From Liopterus haemorrhoidalis (lineage: Eukaryota; Arthropoda; Insecta; Coleoptera; Dytiscidae), in assembly GCA_963971575.1 (NCBI GenBank), contig OZ020622.1, positions 7,664,279 to 7,728,278 on the forward strand: a stretch of DNA of 64,000 nt, read 5' to 3'. A model generated the notes under the pieces. It ran no database searches, was not told the DNA's origin, and saw only the letters and a program-made list of their open reading frames with translations. Of the stretch, positions 1 through 10,913 are shown piece by piece. The position numbers were made by a program, and so were the translations under genes. Position 1 is the first letter of the stretch. Each line of letters begins with the position of its first letter.

Positions 1-763
1 CCGGACCCTATTTATTACAAAAACCTAGAATTATATTCAGTAATTGCGACCTCCTGAAAATAACATAACTGTAAAAATACTCTTATCGAATAAAATAATA
101 TAAAATTAGTGAAACTTTACGTTTTATTAACACTTATGTTATATCACAAGTTTTTTTAAAATTTGTTTTTTTATTAAATCGATAAAACAAAAGAATAATT
201 ATCCGTAACATGCTTAGAGATATATATCATGGGAATTATCCATGTTTTGGGGTATGCGTGTCCCATTTTAGCCGATGTTATTACGTACACGAATCCCTGT
301 GACTGGTCTAATGTCCGCGTGTTGCGGTCGGCATAAATTTCACATTTCCTACCAACTTACATTTCCTCGCTGTTTATTCGGTATCCGCGTCTGCATTCAC
401 AAACTCGGTTACAGGAATGTATGTTAGAACCCAGATTAATGTCAATTCTGCATACGGATAAAGTGAATTTTGTATTTTGGTGGTTGAATAATTTTTTCAG
501 TCATGTTGAAACCAGTTTGCAGGTATATGATTCCTTTGAAATAGCATTTTCAAATATCATATAGCTGTTAATTCAGTAGACAATTACTGTAAAAATTTAG
601 TTAAATAAACTTACTTCTACACATTTAGAGAAAGAAAAAAAAGATTTTACATTTTTTTCTTTTCATATTTAATGGTTATCCGGTTTCATATAAATTCTTT
701 AAGTGCAATAGGATAGCGCAATGAAAAATGGTGCCCAACACAACCTCTAGGCGGATCATATTC
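1..763. other. Unassigned AT-rich DNA
   Basis: I see no coding frame, tRNA or terminal repeat that I can support. The part from about 230 to 420 is less AT-rich than its surroundings, but no reading frame in it resembles a known family. Confidence 0.4.
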
Positions 764-952
764 CATGAGTTCAAAAAGAAATTGCATAAGGGTTGGCTAT
801 GAAAAAATAGTGTCTACTGTAAGCTTTATATAACAATAAATAACTTATGATAACAACAACAGTGATGACAGTTAATTAATTCTTAAGCTTGCTGTTGACA
901 TTACTTTTATTTTCCGTAGCCAACCCTTATGTAATATCTTTTTGAACTCATG
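764..952. mobile_element. Short TIR element (MITE)
   Basis: The two ends are inverted copies of about 43 bp. The left end starts CATGAGTTCAAAAAGA and runs into AAGGGTTGGCTA; the right end is its reverse complement with a few changes. The 189-bp element has no coding capacity. No target duplication is clear, so the superfamily is open. A second copy of the right end sits at 2838-2880. Confidence 0.7.
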
Positions 953-1087
953 TTATAAATCCATGTAAAAACACAATATGAGCAAATTCCATCGTAATGC
1001 CCGTGGCCGCCTACAGACGACTGCACAATAAAATACTTATATACGCTGATTGAGCAAAATTACATGTGTTATATTTTTAATTAAATT

Positions 1088-1375
1088 TTGAAAGACAAGG
1101 GTAGAAATGACGGTCGTATATTATATGATTTGTTTAAAATGATGTCACCGTTTATCTATACGAGATGGTTTATAAGTACATGGTCGAATGTTTACACAGA
1201 TGCTGATATGCGACCATATATATTCAGTGATATGCTAATCGAAGATCTGACAAGTATTGGTATACAGGGAAATTGGCAAGACTTGATAATGAATAGATCG
1301 AGATGGAGGGCTTATGTGAGTGAGGCCAAAAGTCAACCTGACTGATAGTACCCAAAGAAGAAGAAGAAAATGGAC
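1088..1375 (+). pseudogene. LINE 3' terminus (end of ORF2)
   Basis: The last ~40 residues of the frame ending at 1345 have the pattern found at the C-terminus of many insect LINE polyproteins: an I-E-D-L-x-S-I-G-I-Q-G-N-W segment, then N-R-S-R-W-R-A-Y-V-x-E-A-K and a stop. The stop is followed by CCCAAAGAAGAAGAAGAA, which looks like the simple 3' tail. A similar tail recurs at 30531-30559. The upstream half of the frame is not recognisable. This is a 5'-truncated dead copy; the clade cannot be fixed from so short a piece. Confidence 0.5.
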
Positions 1376-1407
1376 TTCGTAGGTAATTAGAGTCAAAATT
1401 TTTGGGT

Positions 1408-1600
1408 TTATGAATTATTGGGAATAGAAATATGAGTCTTTAAGATAAGTTAAAAGATTTTTGTTGTTAATTGGAGAGCTGATTATTTTTACAACCACAA
1501 AAAATGGGGTTGAGAGATCAAATTATTACTTTTAAGAAAAGGGAACATCTTGTGAGAGACGGGGAGTCGTGAGTAAGCCATCACCGTAGTCGGATGAACC
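1408..1600 (+). repeat. Dispersed repeat, copy 1
   Basis: This segment matches 59402-59594 in the same orientation over about 190 bp with few differences. Shared blocks include GGAGAGCTGATTATTTTTAC and TTGTGAGAGACGGGGA. Neither copy has visible inverted ends or coding capacity. It may be a solo LTR or the end of a larger element; the class is unknown. Confidence 0.7.
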
Positions 1601-2297
1601 TCCCAAGCATTTTCGGTTGAGAAACCCGGTGTTGTGTAATGAACCAGAAGTAGTCTGCAAGTGTTGAGGACAGTTTTAATGAATTGAACGAACCTCGATA
1701 ACGGGTTAAATACTGTGCGTGTTGTGAGGTGTTTAACGGCTTGTGAGGTGTATGGTGATTGTGAGGTTTTTGTGGAGTGTCTCTCATGGGATTTCGTAGT
1801 CAACTTTTAATTGTAAGTTCTAGTGTAATTAATAACTCATGTCTTAACTAAACATTAAACGTAGATTAAGTAAAATGCAGACTCTAATTCAAACACCCTT
1901 ATTCCTGTCATAAAAAATCTAAGCAACCGACCGGCGGACCTTTAGGGTTTCAGACTTGATCCGCTCGCGAGTCTTTGAATTCAAAAGTAAGTACCATGAA
2001 ATACAATGAAAATATTTAAATGCATTCAGCCAACCGTGGCGCTTCGATCGATCCAAGAAATGCCTCCACAAATCAGCGTTAATCGAGAAAGCGCTAAACG
2101 AGGTCTTACTGTACTATGTAATACTTTTATAGTAACTTTTTTTGTAAAAGTAGGGTTTTTATGTCGATTAGTCTACGTATAAAATATGTATCTAGTAACA
2201 ATTTTTGTAGTTATCCGTATCTATAAAAAGCTCCTATTTGTATTAATATCGAATAAATCTAATGATAAAATCATAGCTGAACAAAAAGTCAATAGTT
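1601..2297. other. Unassigned sequence
   Basis: Two overlapping open frames exist on the minus strand (1489-1803 and 1581-1787). They are low-complexity and share one stretch in two phases, which argues against real coding. I see nothing else here. Confidence 0.35.
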
Positions 2298-2540
2298 TTA
2301 CGCACGATAGTCAGAACTAAGTAACTTATCATTGAAATATATTTTCACGCATAAAGAAACATCATTAGCATACATATTCATCCAATTCTTTCCTATAGAA
2401 ATCAATAAGTCGTCCCGAATGATTTCTAACTGAATAACGATATCAGTATTAGATTGCGACATTCTTCCAACTAAAGCAGAGTTCCCCAAAATGTAACATG
2501 ATCCAGTTTTCAACAAAGATCTTGTTATCTTGTTATCCAA
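2298..2540 (-). CDS. Unrecognised 80-residue open frame
   Basis: The frame has a balanced amino-acid composition, unlike most chance frames around it, and contains GNSALVGRMSQSNTD followed by an I-R-D-D-L-L-I-S-I-G-K segment. It ends at a stop at 2298. I do not recognise the family. It could be a terminal exon of a host gene or a piece of a transposon protein. There is no strong splice signal, promoter or neighbour to decide. Confidence 0.2.
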   Translation of the reverse strand: MDNKITRSLLKTGSCYILGNSALVGRMSQSNTDIVIQLEIIRDDLLISIGKNWMNMYANDVSLCVKIYFNDKLLSSDYRA

Positions 2541-2637
2541 TCTTATTATAAACAGGCTAACACGAAATGTGAATAGTGGAAAGTTTTGGAATCTTCTATC
2601 GCTTGCAAGTTTTAGAAACCATTAAAATTCCCAAAAT

Positions 2638-2745
2638 GTTTGGGAATGATGGTTTGATGGTTTTAATGGGGTTAAATGGTTTATGGTTTATGGTTAAAAT
2701 GGTGGTTTTGATGGTTTTAAAAACCATCAAAACCATAAAACTATC
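2638..2745. repeat. Local ATGGTTTT-type simple repeat
   Basis: Variants of ATGGTTTT and TTTATGGTTA are repeated about ten times, then followed by inverted versions (AAACCATCAAAACC). The stretch can fold back on itself. It looks like replication slippage rather than a named element. Confidence 0.5.
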
Positions 2746-2837
2746 ACATTCTTATCACATTATAATGGAAAAAGAAGCGCATTTTAAAGTTGTTAAATTG
2801 GCAGCATACATGCTGCTCCAAGTAGACATTATTTCAT

Positions 2838-2880
2838 TTTTCCATAGCCAACCCTTATTTAATTACTTTTTGAACTCATG
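2838..2880. repeat. Solo end of the 764-952 MITE family
   Basis: The sequence TAGCCAACCCTTATTTAA followed by TTTTTGAACTCATG matches the right end of the element at 764-952. No left end is found upstream. It is directly joined to a family A element at 2882. Confidence 0.6.
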
Positions 2881-2881
2881 G

Positions 2882-3025
2882 TATAAGGGAGGTATTGTGA
2901 TTATACCGATTTTGATATTTCGAGATTTCGATGGATCTCCACGAATTGAGGTCCCTACATAACGTTTTGACTATTTTTAGCATGATGTCTGTTGGTCTGT
3001 CTGTCTATCTATCTGCCTGTCTTCC

Positions 3026-3073
<48 letters not shown>

Positions 3074-3521
3074 GGTCCGTGTACACGTGCAGAGCAAATT
3101 CGGCTAAAAGGATTTTTATGAAACTTCATATTTAAGCTTTTGACATCAATGGCACGAGTTGATCAACTTTTGGTAAAAATCGGTAAACTAGAAATGGGAG
3201 TTTACTCGTGTTGGTTTTAAGATTTTTGCGAATATTTCAAAACAGAGAAATATTTAGAAAAAAATTATTAAACAAAAGTTGCTATAAAAGCAATAACTAA
3301 CAACAAAAAGACATTTTTTCTTAATTTTTTTTTTTATTTTATTTTTTTTTCTTGTATGCATGCAGGTACGTTTCCATGGTTATCGTAAATTATAAATACA
3401 CATGAAATTATCAACGTAATATCTTTGTCTTTTACAATAATAACTACTCTGCTGCTAGAATGTATGTTTTACAAGTACTTTGTGATGGCGGTCAGTCCTG
3501 TGGTGGCCACAGCTGATTTTT
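2882..3521 (+). mobile_element. Family A Helentron-like element, 5'-truncated (A1)
   Basis: This is the copy most like the complete element at 43604-44065. It lacks the first ~15 bp with the left subterminal repeat. It then carries TATAAGGGAGGTATTGTGAT, a (TCTG)n tract at about 2995-3073, and a block with GTGTACACGTGCAGAGCAAA. At the right end, GATGGCGGTCAGTCC is followed by the hairpin CTGTGG-TGG-CCACAG (3498-3512) and a T run. There is no coding capacity. The layout matches the known HINE/DINE-type non-autonomous Helentrons; this assignment is from structure only. Confidence 0.6.
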
Positions 3522-3534
3522 TGAATTATAGGCT

Positions 3535-3604
3535 ACTCCAAATGTTTAAGCGCAACTAAATGAAATTTTAATTTTCTTAAGTCGTCGCTAACTTTTTAAG
3601 GATT
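3535..3604 (+). repeat. Left-end fragment of the 28321-28724 MITE family
   Basis: CTCCAAATGTTTAAGCGCAA and the following CTAAATG resemble the left end of the TA-flanked element at 28321. Only about 70 bp remain, lying between two family A pieces. Confidence 0.45.
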
Positions 3605-3833
3605 GAAGTGGATTTTTGGTAAATAAAATGATCAAAAGCTCCATTAATTTTTTATTTTTGCTAATATTTCACAACAGAGAAATATTTTGAAAAAAAATAT
3701 TTAACAAATATTTTTATAAAAGCAATAACAGACAACTTTTATTTGAGACATTTTTTGATAAATCAGCATAAATTAAACAAGTACTTTGTGATGGCGGTCG
3801 GTCCTGTGCTGGCCACAGCTATTTTTTTTTTTT
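3605..3833 (+). mobile_element. Family A right-end fragment (A2)
   Basis: Only the 3' third is present: the AT-rich internal part, then GTACTTTGTGATGGCGG, TCGGTCCTGTGCTGGCCACA and a T run of 12. The hairpin arm has one change from A1 (loop TGC). Confidence 0.6.
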
Positions 3834-3839
3834 ATAAAA

Positions 3840-3925
3840 ACACGTAAAAACCACGAGTTTTTGAAAGTCTGGGGGGGGGGCTCAAGCCCCTGAACACCCA
3901 CCCAGGTGCACGCCTGATATCTGAT
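3840..3925. repeat. Poly-G-containing dispersed segment
   Basis: A run of 11 G is followed by CTCAAGCCCCTGAACACCCA. A similar arrangement (12 G, then CTTAAGCCCATGTGCCTCCC) is at about 24370-24475. This suggests a shared short repeat of unknown class. Confidence 0.4.
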
Positions 3926-4570
3926 CCCTTTTGTGCATTGCCCAAATTATACGCGTACAGTAATATTAGAAATCAAGAGGCTCATGAGGGATTTTTGTCA
4001 CCGACTCATCGTTGTGGATATCTTCTTCGTCTTCGTTTGCCATTTGGTTTACCTTAGACAACATTCCTTTCTAGATATCCTAAATACATCATGATTTTAA
4101 AACTTTATATCTTAACATGATTTTATTCTTTTCCATCAACCCCAATAAAAATGTTGAGAATCCCTGTAACAAAGATATAGAAAACCTATTATGGTAAGAT
4201 TCAGTGGCAGGGTCTTTGAAAAAGGAACAAAATGAACGGTGTTGAATAGTAAATTTCCATGTAAAAGTATAGATGCTTTTGTAACTGGATTTACACAATT
4301 GAGGTACAAAACGGAGAGGCTTTGAACTAAAACAACAAAGGCACTTGTTCCTATTTAGATTAACTACCTATATTGGAAGATTTAATATTTAAATTTGTTA
4401 ATACAGAGAAAAATCCTGTAGTCTGTTTTAGTTCGTTTAAAAATTCTCCGAAGCTGTATTTTTTTTTTTTTTTGTTGATTAGTAATCGTTACTTTTCTAG
4501 AAACATCTTGCAAATAGCATTTAAATATTTATATTTAAATTTAACCCCGTAACTTTCCAAATAGAGAGTA
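3926..4570. other. Unassigned sequence
   Basis: AT-rich with an 18-T run near 4460. The minus-strand frame at 4089-4298 resembles nothing I know and is probably chance. Confidence 0.3.
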
Positions 4571-4574
4571 GAGC

Positions 4575-5056
4575 TGTTTTAGATACCGGGAGATGTTGGT
4601 ATTACAGGTAATGAAGCGGCTGATGTAGCTGCAAAAGCCGCCTCCCACAACAGACCTATGATTGATGTGAGTTTCATATTTGCATCAGCAAAGAGTCATC
4701 TGAAACATCTGGTTTTAGCCAGGTGGCAGCATGAGTGGCGCATATATTAATGTAAGACAAATTAAGGGAGACGTTAAATCATGGGTTTCTTCCTGCAGAA
4801 TTAACCGCAAGGATGACACCGCCATCACACTGTTGGTGGACGCATGGACACCTCTTTCGAGGTGAAGACTATGTGAGACGTGTAACACAGATTTGTCTGT
4901 GTTACACTTTTAAACTGAGTTTCAACAGTTCGAGGATGTCAGGGAGAGATTAGGCCTGTGCTATGACCTGTCAGTTGCTTTAGGTGACGACAGAGTACTC
5001 ATGGACAGGCTGATACTCTTCCTGAAAGAATCGAACGTACTGTTTTATTTGTGAAG
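4575..5056 (+). pseudogene. LINE RNase H and C-terminal fragment
   Basis: Reading from about 4582 gives the RNase H active-site region I-P-G-D-V-G-I-T-G-N-E-A-A-D, then A-A-K-A-A and later a W-Q-H-E-W-R segment. Farther down, in other phases, are a D-D-T-A-I-T-L-L piece, then F-E-D-V-R-E-R-L-G-L and a terminal M-D-R-L-I-L-F-L-K-E-S. This order (RNase H, cysteine-containing tail, L-x-F-L-K-E-x end) is typical of RNase H-bearing LINEs of the I/Jockey/R1 group. At least two frameshifts and an in-frame stop near 4750 make it a dead 5'-truncated copy. Confidence 0.7.
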
Positions 5057-6371
5057 TCTTGCACCTTATTTTAATGTGTTCTATATATAGACTGTGATAT
5101 TCGTTGATAATTGCCCCCTTTACAGCCTCTTACCATCACCCTGAGTCTGTTCAACTTTTCGAACCGACCTTTATCTTATTTGTTTGTGTTTGTCTGTGCA
5201 AGATTTCTTTTATTGAGTATGCGTAGTTTTATTGGCTTTATTTTTTAATATGTAATGTCGGCATTTATAAGGAGTGACCATATATTTGTGATCTATGGCT
5301 AAAAATGTATATATATACCAATTTTGCAACAAAATTCAATTTCTTTTTCTCTTAAAATTTTGAAATTTTGCTCAATTTTTTTTTACTTCGATTTAAGCCA
5401 AAATATAATTTTAATCTAATTTTATAATGAGAATTATGAAAAAAATATTTGAAAAATTCATGTTCCCCTAGTTTCTGAGTTAGAGCCGATTTGGGTCAAT
5501 ATTTTGTCTATAATTCCAAAACTTTTGCTTAAACTTCAAAATGGACCAAATTTTGTTGATCTATGACTAAAAATACATATTTATACCAATTTTCAATAAA
5601 ATCGGAGACAACATTTTTTTGCTTGAAAATCAAAAAAAACGTAAGAGGTACCTCAACACCTCAAGACTTGTTATCGCACCAATTTCCGAAATTCCCGCAG
5701 TTTTTTTCCCCCAAAACTTCGTCTTTTCTGGACATTAAGCAGCGTGCCCTGTATATGGCAAATAAAAATATACCACAAAAATTAAGTGAGCAAAGCCAAA
5801 AAACGAAGAATGATTGTAAATTTACATTGGCTATATTAATTATGATAGTAATACTGAAATATATTTCAAAGTTAAAATGAAAAGCCGATGATTACAGTTT
5901 GTGCATTAGGTTTATTTAGGGTTGTTAGCTCTGGTCATTTTTCTCTGTTATGTGGACGTTACTAATGGTTCTTTATAACCAGTAGAAGCACTTTTCTCGG
6001 CCACGCAGTCACGGGAACTAAATTGGAAGGTTACAAGATGACATATTTCTTATTCTCACTTTTGAATTTATTGTAGACATAAAAATCCGTTCAATATACT
6101 TGTATTTCAATGGATTTTACACCCACGTGTCATATCAAAAGATATTTTTAGGAAAAAAAAACGTCATTGTAAAGTTATTAACCCATAAATGTGTCATAGA
6201 AGCCTCGTCGAGCCGTACTGTTACCTCTGTCGTATGTATAACTGAACACATTTGGTTAAAGTAAAATTATATGATACGAGTGACAAGACTTTTGCTATTT
6301 GAAGGACATTATAACAAAGACTAGGTAACCTTAATAATGTTTAAAATAGATGTGCTTTTTGCACTCTGCAA
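5057..6371. other. Unassigned, with a degenerate internal repeat
   Basis: Between about 5290 and 5600 the motif CTATGRCTAAAAATRYATAT-like occurs twice (about 5293 and 5560), each followed by ATACCAATTTT. This looks like an old duplicated AT-rich unit. The frame at 5563-5880 spans one copy and is not convincing as protein. Nothing else is recognised. Confidence 0.35.
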
Positions 6372-6740
6372 TAGGGATGGGGAAAAAACATCGATGTTTT
6401 TACCATCGATGGTCAGCTGGCGATAGTATCGATAAAACATCGATGTCTACTACCGATGTCGATGTTTAAACTTTGAAATTCAGAAACTACCGCTAGAGGC
6501 GCTGGAATCTTAAAAATTTAATTTTTATTAAAATTAGTACACAAAATATAAGCGCCATTTATTGTGATATAACAATACTAATAGTGTTAGTTTTTATTCT
6601 TCTTAGCAGTTAGCAGAATACGAAAAAATAAGAAGAAACTTCTAATTTTTGCAAACAATGCGAACGACCAACGACGCCAACACACTTTTTCTTTTTCAGT
6701 CTTGTTGACACTTTCCCAGTTGTTATTCCTCCCATCCCTG
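6372..6740. mobile_element. hAT-like MITE with ATCGATG repeats
   Basis: The ends are short inverted repeats: TAGGGATGGGG on the left and CCCATCCCTG on the right. Inside the left end the octamer ACATCGATGT and its variants recur several times, a subterminal pattern seen in insect hAT MITEs. No coding capacity. The flanks do not show a clean 8-bp duplication, so hAT is an inference. Confidence 0.5.
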
Positions 6741-6829
6741 GATTTTTGTAAGTTGTCATTAGCTATTTTTTTATAATATAATTTAATGTCGACAAATTAA
6801 CTTTGTGAAAATGTATATTTAATAATGGT

Positions 6830-7725
6830 TGAAATAAAAAACATTGTAAATTTTCACTATTTTTATTAACTAACTGCTTACTAGTTTCGGCTTTCGCCAT
6901 TTTCAAAGCAATGAACTAAGTTACAAACATAACTATTTACAGGTAATGATAATCCTATGAGAGGGGAGGTAGACAAGTCGGTCATCTCATTAAGGGTTTT
7001 TCCTTGCTTGTGCAATTTTATAATGTCGTGTGCCTCCAATAAATTTAATTTTGGACCTTTTGGTTGTGAATAACATCTGGCTTGAAAGTTGTAAAATGTT
7101 TTTCATAGTTGAGATATACAGCAAATGTGGAATCGGTTTTTTGTTTCTTCCAGGAGGTTCTATGTTCTTCAATCCGGATGGCAAAAGATCTTCCTGTTTG
7201 GCCACAATAAACGGAGTCACACGTGTCACATGTTAACATGTAAACGCCACTCTTGTCCAGTATGTTTGATTTTTGTTTGTTATTTACTATGGATTTTTCA
7301 GTACTATTAACGGTCCTAAATGAAACTTTGATGTTGTTAGAGTTAATTTGGTTAGCTGATTTGTTACTGATAGGACCTAGGTAAGGCAAAGAAGCATATT
7401 AGGTGGGATTAGATTCTTTAATTTTCGGGTATATTTTGTTCAGGGCTAATTGTTTGAGTTTTTTGGCTAACAGTGTGTCAATTAATTGAGGATTGTAACC
7501 ATTGTTTACTGCTATGAATTGCCAACATTGCCTGCATTGTTTACTTAAAAATTTCATTGTTGAAATCTAATGTGTTTAAGGGCATTGTTACTAAGCGATG
7601 AATCATACTATGGAAGGCTGCTAGTTTATGTGATGTTGGGTGAATTGAAGAGTTGTGAATGACAGTGTCTGTATGAGTGGGTTTTCTGTAAATTTTAAAT
7701 GCGTAGAATCCACCTAAACCTATTC
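6830..7725 (-). pseudogene. Penelope-like element, 3' part with GIY-YIG nuclease
   Basis: Reading on the minus strand from about 7715, fragments in several frames give F-K-I-Y-R-K-P-T-H-T-D-T (end of the reverse transcriptase), P-Y-L-G-P-I-S-N-K, and then a GIY-YIG domain. The last has SGVYMLTCDTCDSVYCGQTG, R-S-F-A-I-R-I-E-E-H and an intact cysteine pair (7045-7389). RT followed by GIY-YIG is diagnostic of Penelope-like retroelements. A stop at about 7401 and a frameshift near 7050 break it. Downstream, around 6885-6915, GGCGAAAGCCGAAACTAGT resembles the conserved terminal region of these elements. Only the last ~230 codons remain. Confidence 0.75.
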
Positions 7726-7729
7726 ATTT

Positions 7730-9635
7730 GTATGTTACACTCAATACGCTCTATACAAGTGTATACTGAGAACTAACCATACTCAGTAATAACTAGAAGG
7801 ATATGACACATTAGTGTCAACACCTTAAATGTCTCGTTTTAATGACGTATGTCCCAGTAGTGTGAACGTTTTGTAGTTTACAGTATTCCAAAACTATTAT
7901 CGCTTTGCTACCGCAGTGAATAATACTAATTAGAGATAAACGTTAGATCATTAAAAGCTACAAGCATTACAAGGTATGCTGAAACAGAATCTAGTAATTT
8001 TATTAGTTCTACGTTGGTATTATTGTAATCGATACAGACTCGCGAACAGCGTTTGGTTGGTAATATTGTTTATAACTAAAGTTAGACAGGATTCTATTAA
8101 TTAGTATAATAACAGATAATTTAAATAATACTATTAAAATTTGTAATGAACAGGGCACGTTATGAGGATGAAAAAGGATGAAATGAAAAGGATTTGCATC
8201 ATTTCTTGCTCAGTCGACAAATATAGATATCAAAGAAAAGCAGATTTAGCTAGTATTATTATTCAAGATACATTAAAAGGCTATTTAATAAGGCAAGGTG
8301 TAGACCCGAAAGTAACTTAAGAAGAAAGAAATATACGTTACACTTCAATAGAACGAAAACAATGAAAGAGCTCGTAGCAGCCGATTAATCAGAAGTGTTA
8401 GGTACTTCAACCACAAGGAAACAACTAAGAAAACCACTAAAAAGGGCTAATTGGTGGAAAAATACTCGCAAGATAACCCTCGAAAGGAAGAAAACGGTTA
8501 AATGTCCAAAACGAAGAAAGCAAACAGGCAGTTTAACTAAGGAAGGCATTTTAATATTAGTATAGTGGTGTCAGATGTGGGATGTTTTAATTTTATCCCC
8601 AGATTTGAAGATCTACCACCTCCGAAGATATTATTTAAAAGCTAGAAACACATGCGAATGCCTACATAAACAAAGAAGAATAAATACGGTTTAATAAAGA
8701 AGACATGACAGCAACAGAAAAAATATAATAGAAAAATATGCTATCACAGAGAAAACTGTGTTAAATGTAACCAAATTTGCAAGTTAAATCTTGCGTTCAA
8801 GAAATTTAGCAAATTTAGTGATTATTATGGAAATGAGAACTATATGTTGCTCTAAATTATAAATTCACGGTATTGTTATGTAAGCAATGAATTGGTTAAG
8901 ACTAATTTAAACCTAGTTTAAAGTAGTTTTTGCATCTTTAATCCTTTAATTAAACCCTTAATATTACAGTAAATATATTCTTGTAGCATAAACCACATGA
9001 ACTATATTGCGGCGAACCAACAATCCTAGTACATGAGTTCTATAACTATGAATATTACAGTGTTTGCGTTTCTAGTCTCTCATACTGGAATTTTCTGTAA
9101 CTCAGTATTAAAGCTACTTTTTCTCTTCATTTTTACTTTACGATATGAGACCTTTGAGACAAAAGAAAAATGAATTTTTCTCCCAGATGATTTCAAGAAA
9201 TTCGATTCTGAAAATAAGTTTTTGAAAGTAAAATTAGATATTAATGAAAATTATTACACATTGATGTATACCTATAGTATAAAGTTTTGGACACTGTCTG
9301 GATCCATTAAGTGCCAGGTCCATATATCTCGTATACCAATACTTGTTAGATCTTCGATAAGGTGATCTATGTCATATACCATGTATATGTTCTATCCAAG
9401 TATCAGTTTCATCTAAGTGAGATCATCCTTCTTTTGAGAGCTATAACCCTGTGGGAGTATATACGCCAAAGATTTGTCCATATAATTTCACTTTATACAA
9501 TTTATATTTAATTTATCTCATTTCATTTAATCCAGCGAAATACCAAGTTCATCTTGCAAATAAGAACACCTAGTTTTCCTACTTTATTCAAGGTATGGCC
9601 TTAGAAAAGAGTCAATGCTCAATTACTCCACTCCT
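7730..9635. other. Unassigned AT-rich DNA
   Basis: No open frame of note, no terminal repeats and no RNA gene that I can see in about 1.9 kb. It may be old, fully decayed repeats or unique intergenic sequence. Confidence 0.4.
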
Positions 9636-9639
9636 TTAT

Positions 9640-9995
9640 AGCCACTTCCTGAATTTACAGTCGTTCTCTGGTCAGCATATCTTCAAAGAAACATCTAGCT
9701 ACTAGAATCAGTCCAAAAACGAGCCCCATAAAGTCTTAAAGATCTACAGCAACTATCGTACGAGAAGAGACTTCAAGCTCTCAACATTCCTCTGCTAGGT
9801 ACAAGACGAGCACTCGGAGACCTGATACAATTATATCGCATCACCACCGGAAAATTTTTCATGACTTATCTGTACAGTACGAGCTTAATCCTGATGAGCA
9901 TCCACCGCCACCAACGGAAGCTCTCTCACCAAATATTTAAACGGCCCCAAGGTCAGCACTTCCTAACCAACAAAAGCTTAACCCTTCTGAGAGCT
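9640..9995 (+). pseudogene. LINE RT C-terminal fragment (CR1/L2-like)
   Basis: The reading L-L-E-S-V-Q-K-R-A-P, then L-S-Y-E-K-R-L-Q-A-L-N-I-P-L-L-G-T-R-R and A-L-G-D-L-I-Q-L-Y matches the region after the reverse transcriptase in CR1-group LINEs (consensus L-E-x-V-Q-x-R-A-T ... L-x-Y-E-x-R-L-x-x-L ... R-R-x-R-G-D-L-I). A frameshift near 9860 separates it from a further related stretch. 5'-truncated and dead. The minus-strand copy at 55590-56400 has the same segment but is diverged. Confidence 0.65.
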
Positions 9996-10040
9996 TCGTT
10001 CATATGATAATTTTTTTCCATCTCAAAGCTTCGTCTATGT

Positions 10041-10905
10041 CAGTGTTCCGCAAACTTTTTGTGTTCAAGGTACACCTACCAAATCAAGAGATTTTAGAGG
10101 TGCACCAAAGAAAAAAACAATTGTTGACTGATCCATAACACCAACTTAGCGCGAAAGCTTTCAATCTTGTCCGATGATGTTAAAATATTAGAATTCCTGC
10201 CTTGCATTTTTTTGTTGAGCTCATTTAAATGAGCAAATATGTCCGCCAGATATGCAAGTTTTGCTACCTATTCTTCGTTTTTCAACAGAGAAGCAAAATC
10301 TGAACCCTGGACCTCTAAAAACGTCTGGGTCTCATTTTTTAGCTCGTAAATCCGAGAAAGCACTTTTCCGCGAGAAAGCCATCGTACTTCTGTATGAAAC
10401 AGAAGTGACTGATGATCTGCTCCCATTTCCTGACCAACTGCATTAAACAGGCGAGAGTTCAGCGGTCGCGACTTGATGTAATTGACAATTTTGACGACTT
10501 CTTGTAGGACAGACAACAATTCATTAGGCAGAGACTTCATCATCAGTGCTTCCCTGTGTAAAAAGCAACATAAATTTTTAATGTTAGCGTTTTTTTTTCA
10601 GAAGCCCTGGTTATAAACCCCTAATTTTTCCCGTCATAGTTGCTGCTCCGTCTGTGCAAATGCTTATGCAGTCATGCCTTTCCAAATTAGGCTCACTGCA
10701 GTACTGGTCTGTTTTGTAACAAGCTTAGGTTTTTTCTTCGTTGACTCTGCTTCTTTTTGGAAATCATTAGTTTCACTTGACAAACTTGCGGTACGTTTAA
10801 CGAATTTATCCATTGTATTGACCAAAACTTGACATTTTTCCGCGGCGCACCAACTAATGACCACGGTACACCAGTGTGCCGCGGTACACATCTTGCGGAG
10901 CACTA
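10041..10905 (-). mobile_element. hAT (Buster-type) element, internally deleted
   Basis: The ends are CAGTGTTCCGCAA on the left and, inverted, TAGTGCTCCGCAA on the right. The 8-bp GTCTATGT is duplicated perfectly at 10033-10040 and 10906-10913. The centre of the duplication is TA, the pattern reported for the Buster branch of hAT. The minus strand holds a broken transposase like that of ZBED5/SCAND3-type proteins: M-D-K-F-V-K-R near 10811, C-T-D-G-A-A-like remnants near 10650, then P-L-N-S-R-L-F and T-E-V-R-W-L-S-R-G-K at 10543-10268. The zinc finger region and the C-terminal dimerisation domain are missing. At 865 bp it is much shorter than an autonomous hAT. Confidence 0.85.
10268..10903 (-). 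pseudogene. hAT transposase fragments (ZBED5-like)
   Basis: Two main frames, 10664-10903 and 10268-10543, are joined by an out-of-frame stretch that still reads as transposase: K-N-A-N-I-K-N-L-C-C-F-L-H-R-E-A-L. The strongest block is V-V-K-I-V-N-Y-I-K-S-R-P-L-N-S-R-L-F followed by H-T-E-V-R-W-L-S-R-G-K-V-L, the core of the RNase H-like fold insertion in this hAT branch. At least two frameshifts and one stop. It cannot make a working transposase. Confidence 0.75.
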
Positions 10906-10913
10906 GTCTATGT

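Noticed and set aside
1489..1803. 104-codon minus-strand frame as a gene
   Set aside because: It crosses the border of the dispersed repeat at 1408-1600, overlaps another frame in a different phase and has no recognisable domain.
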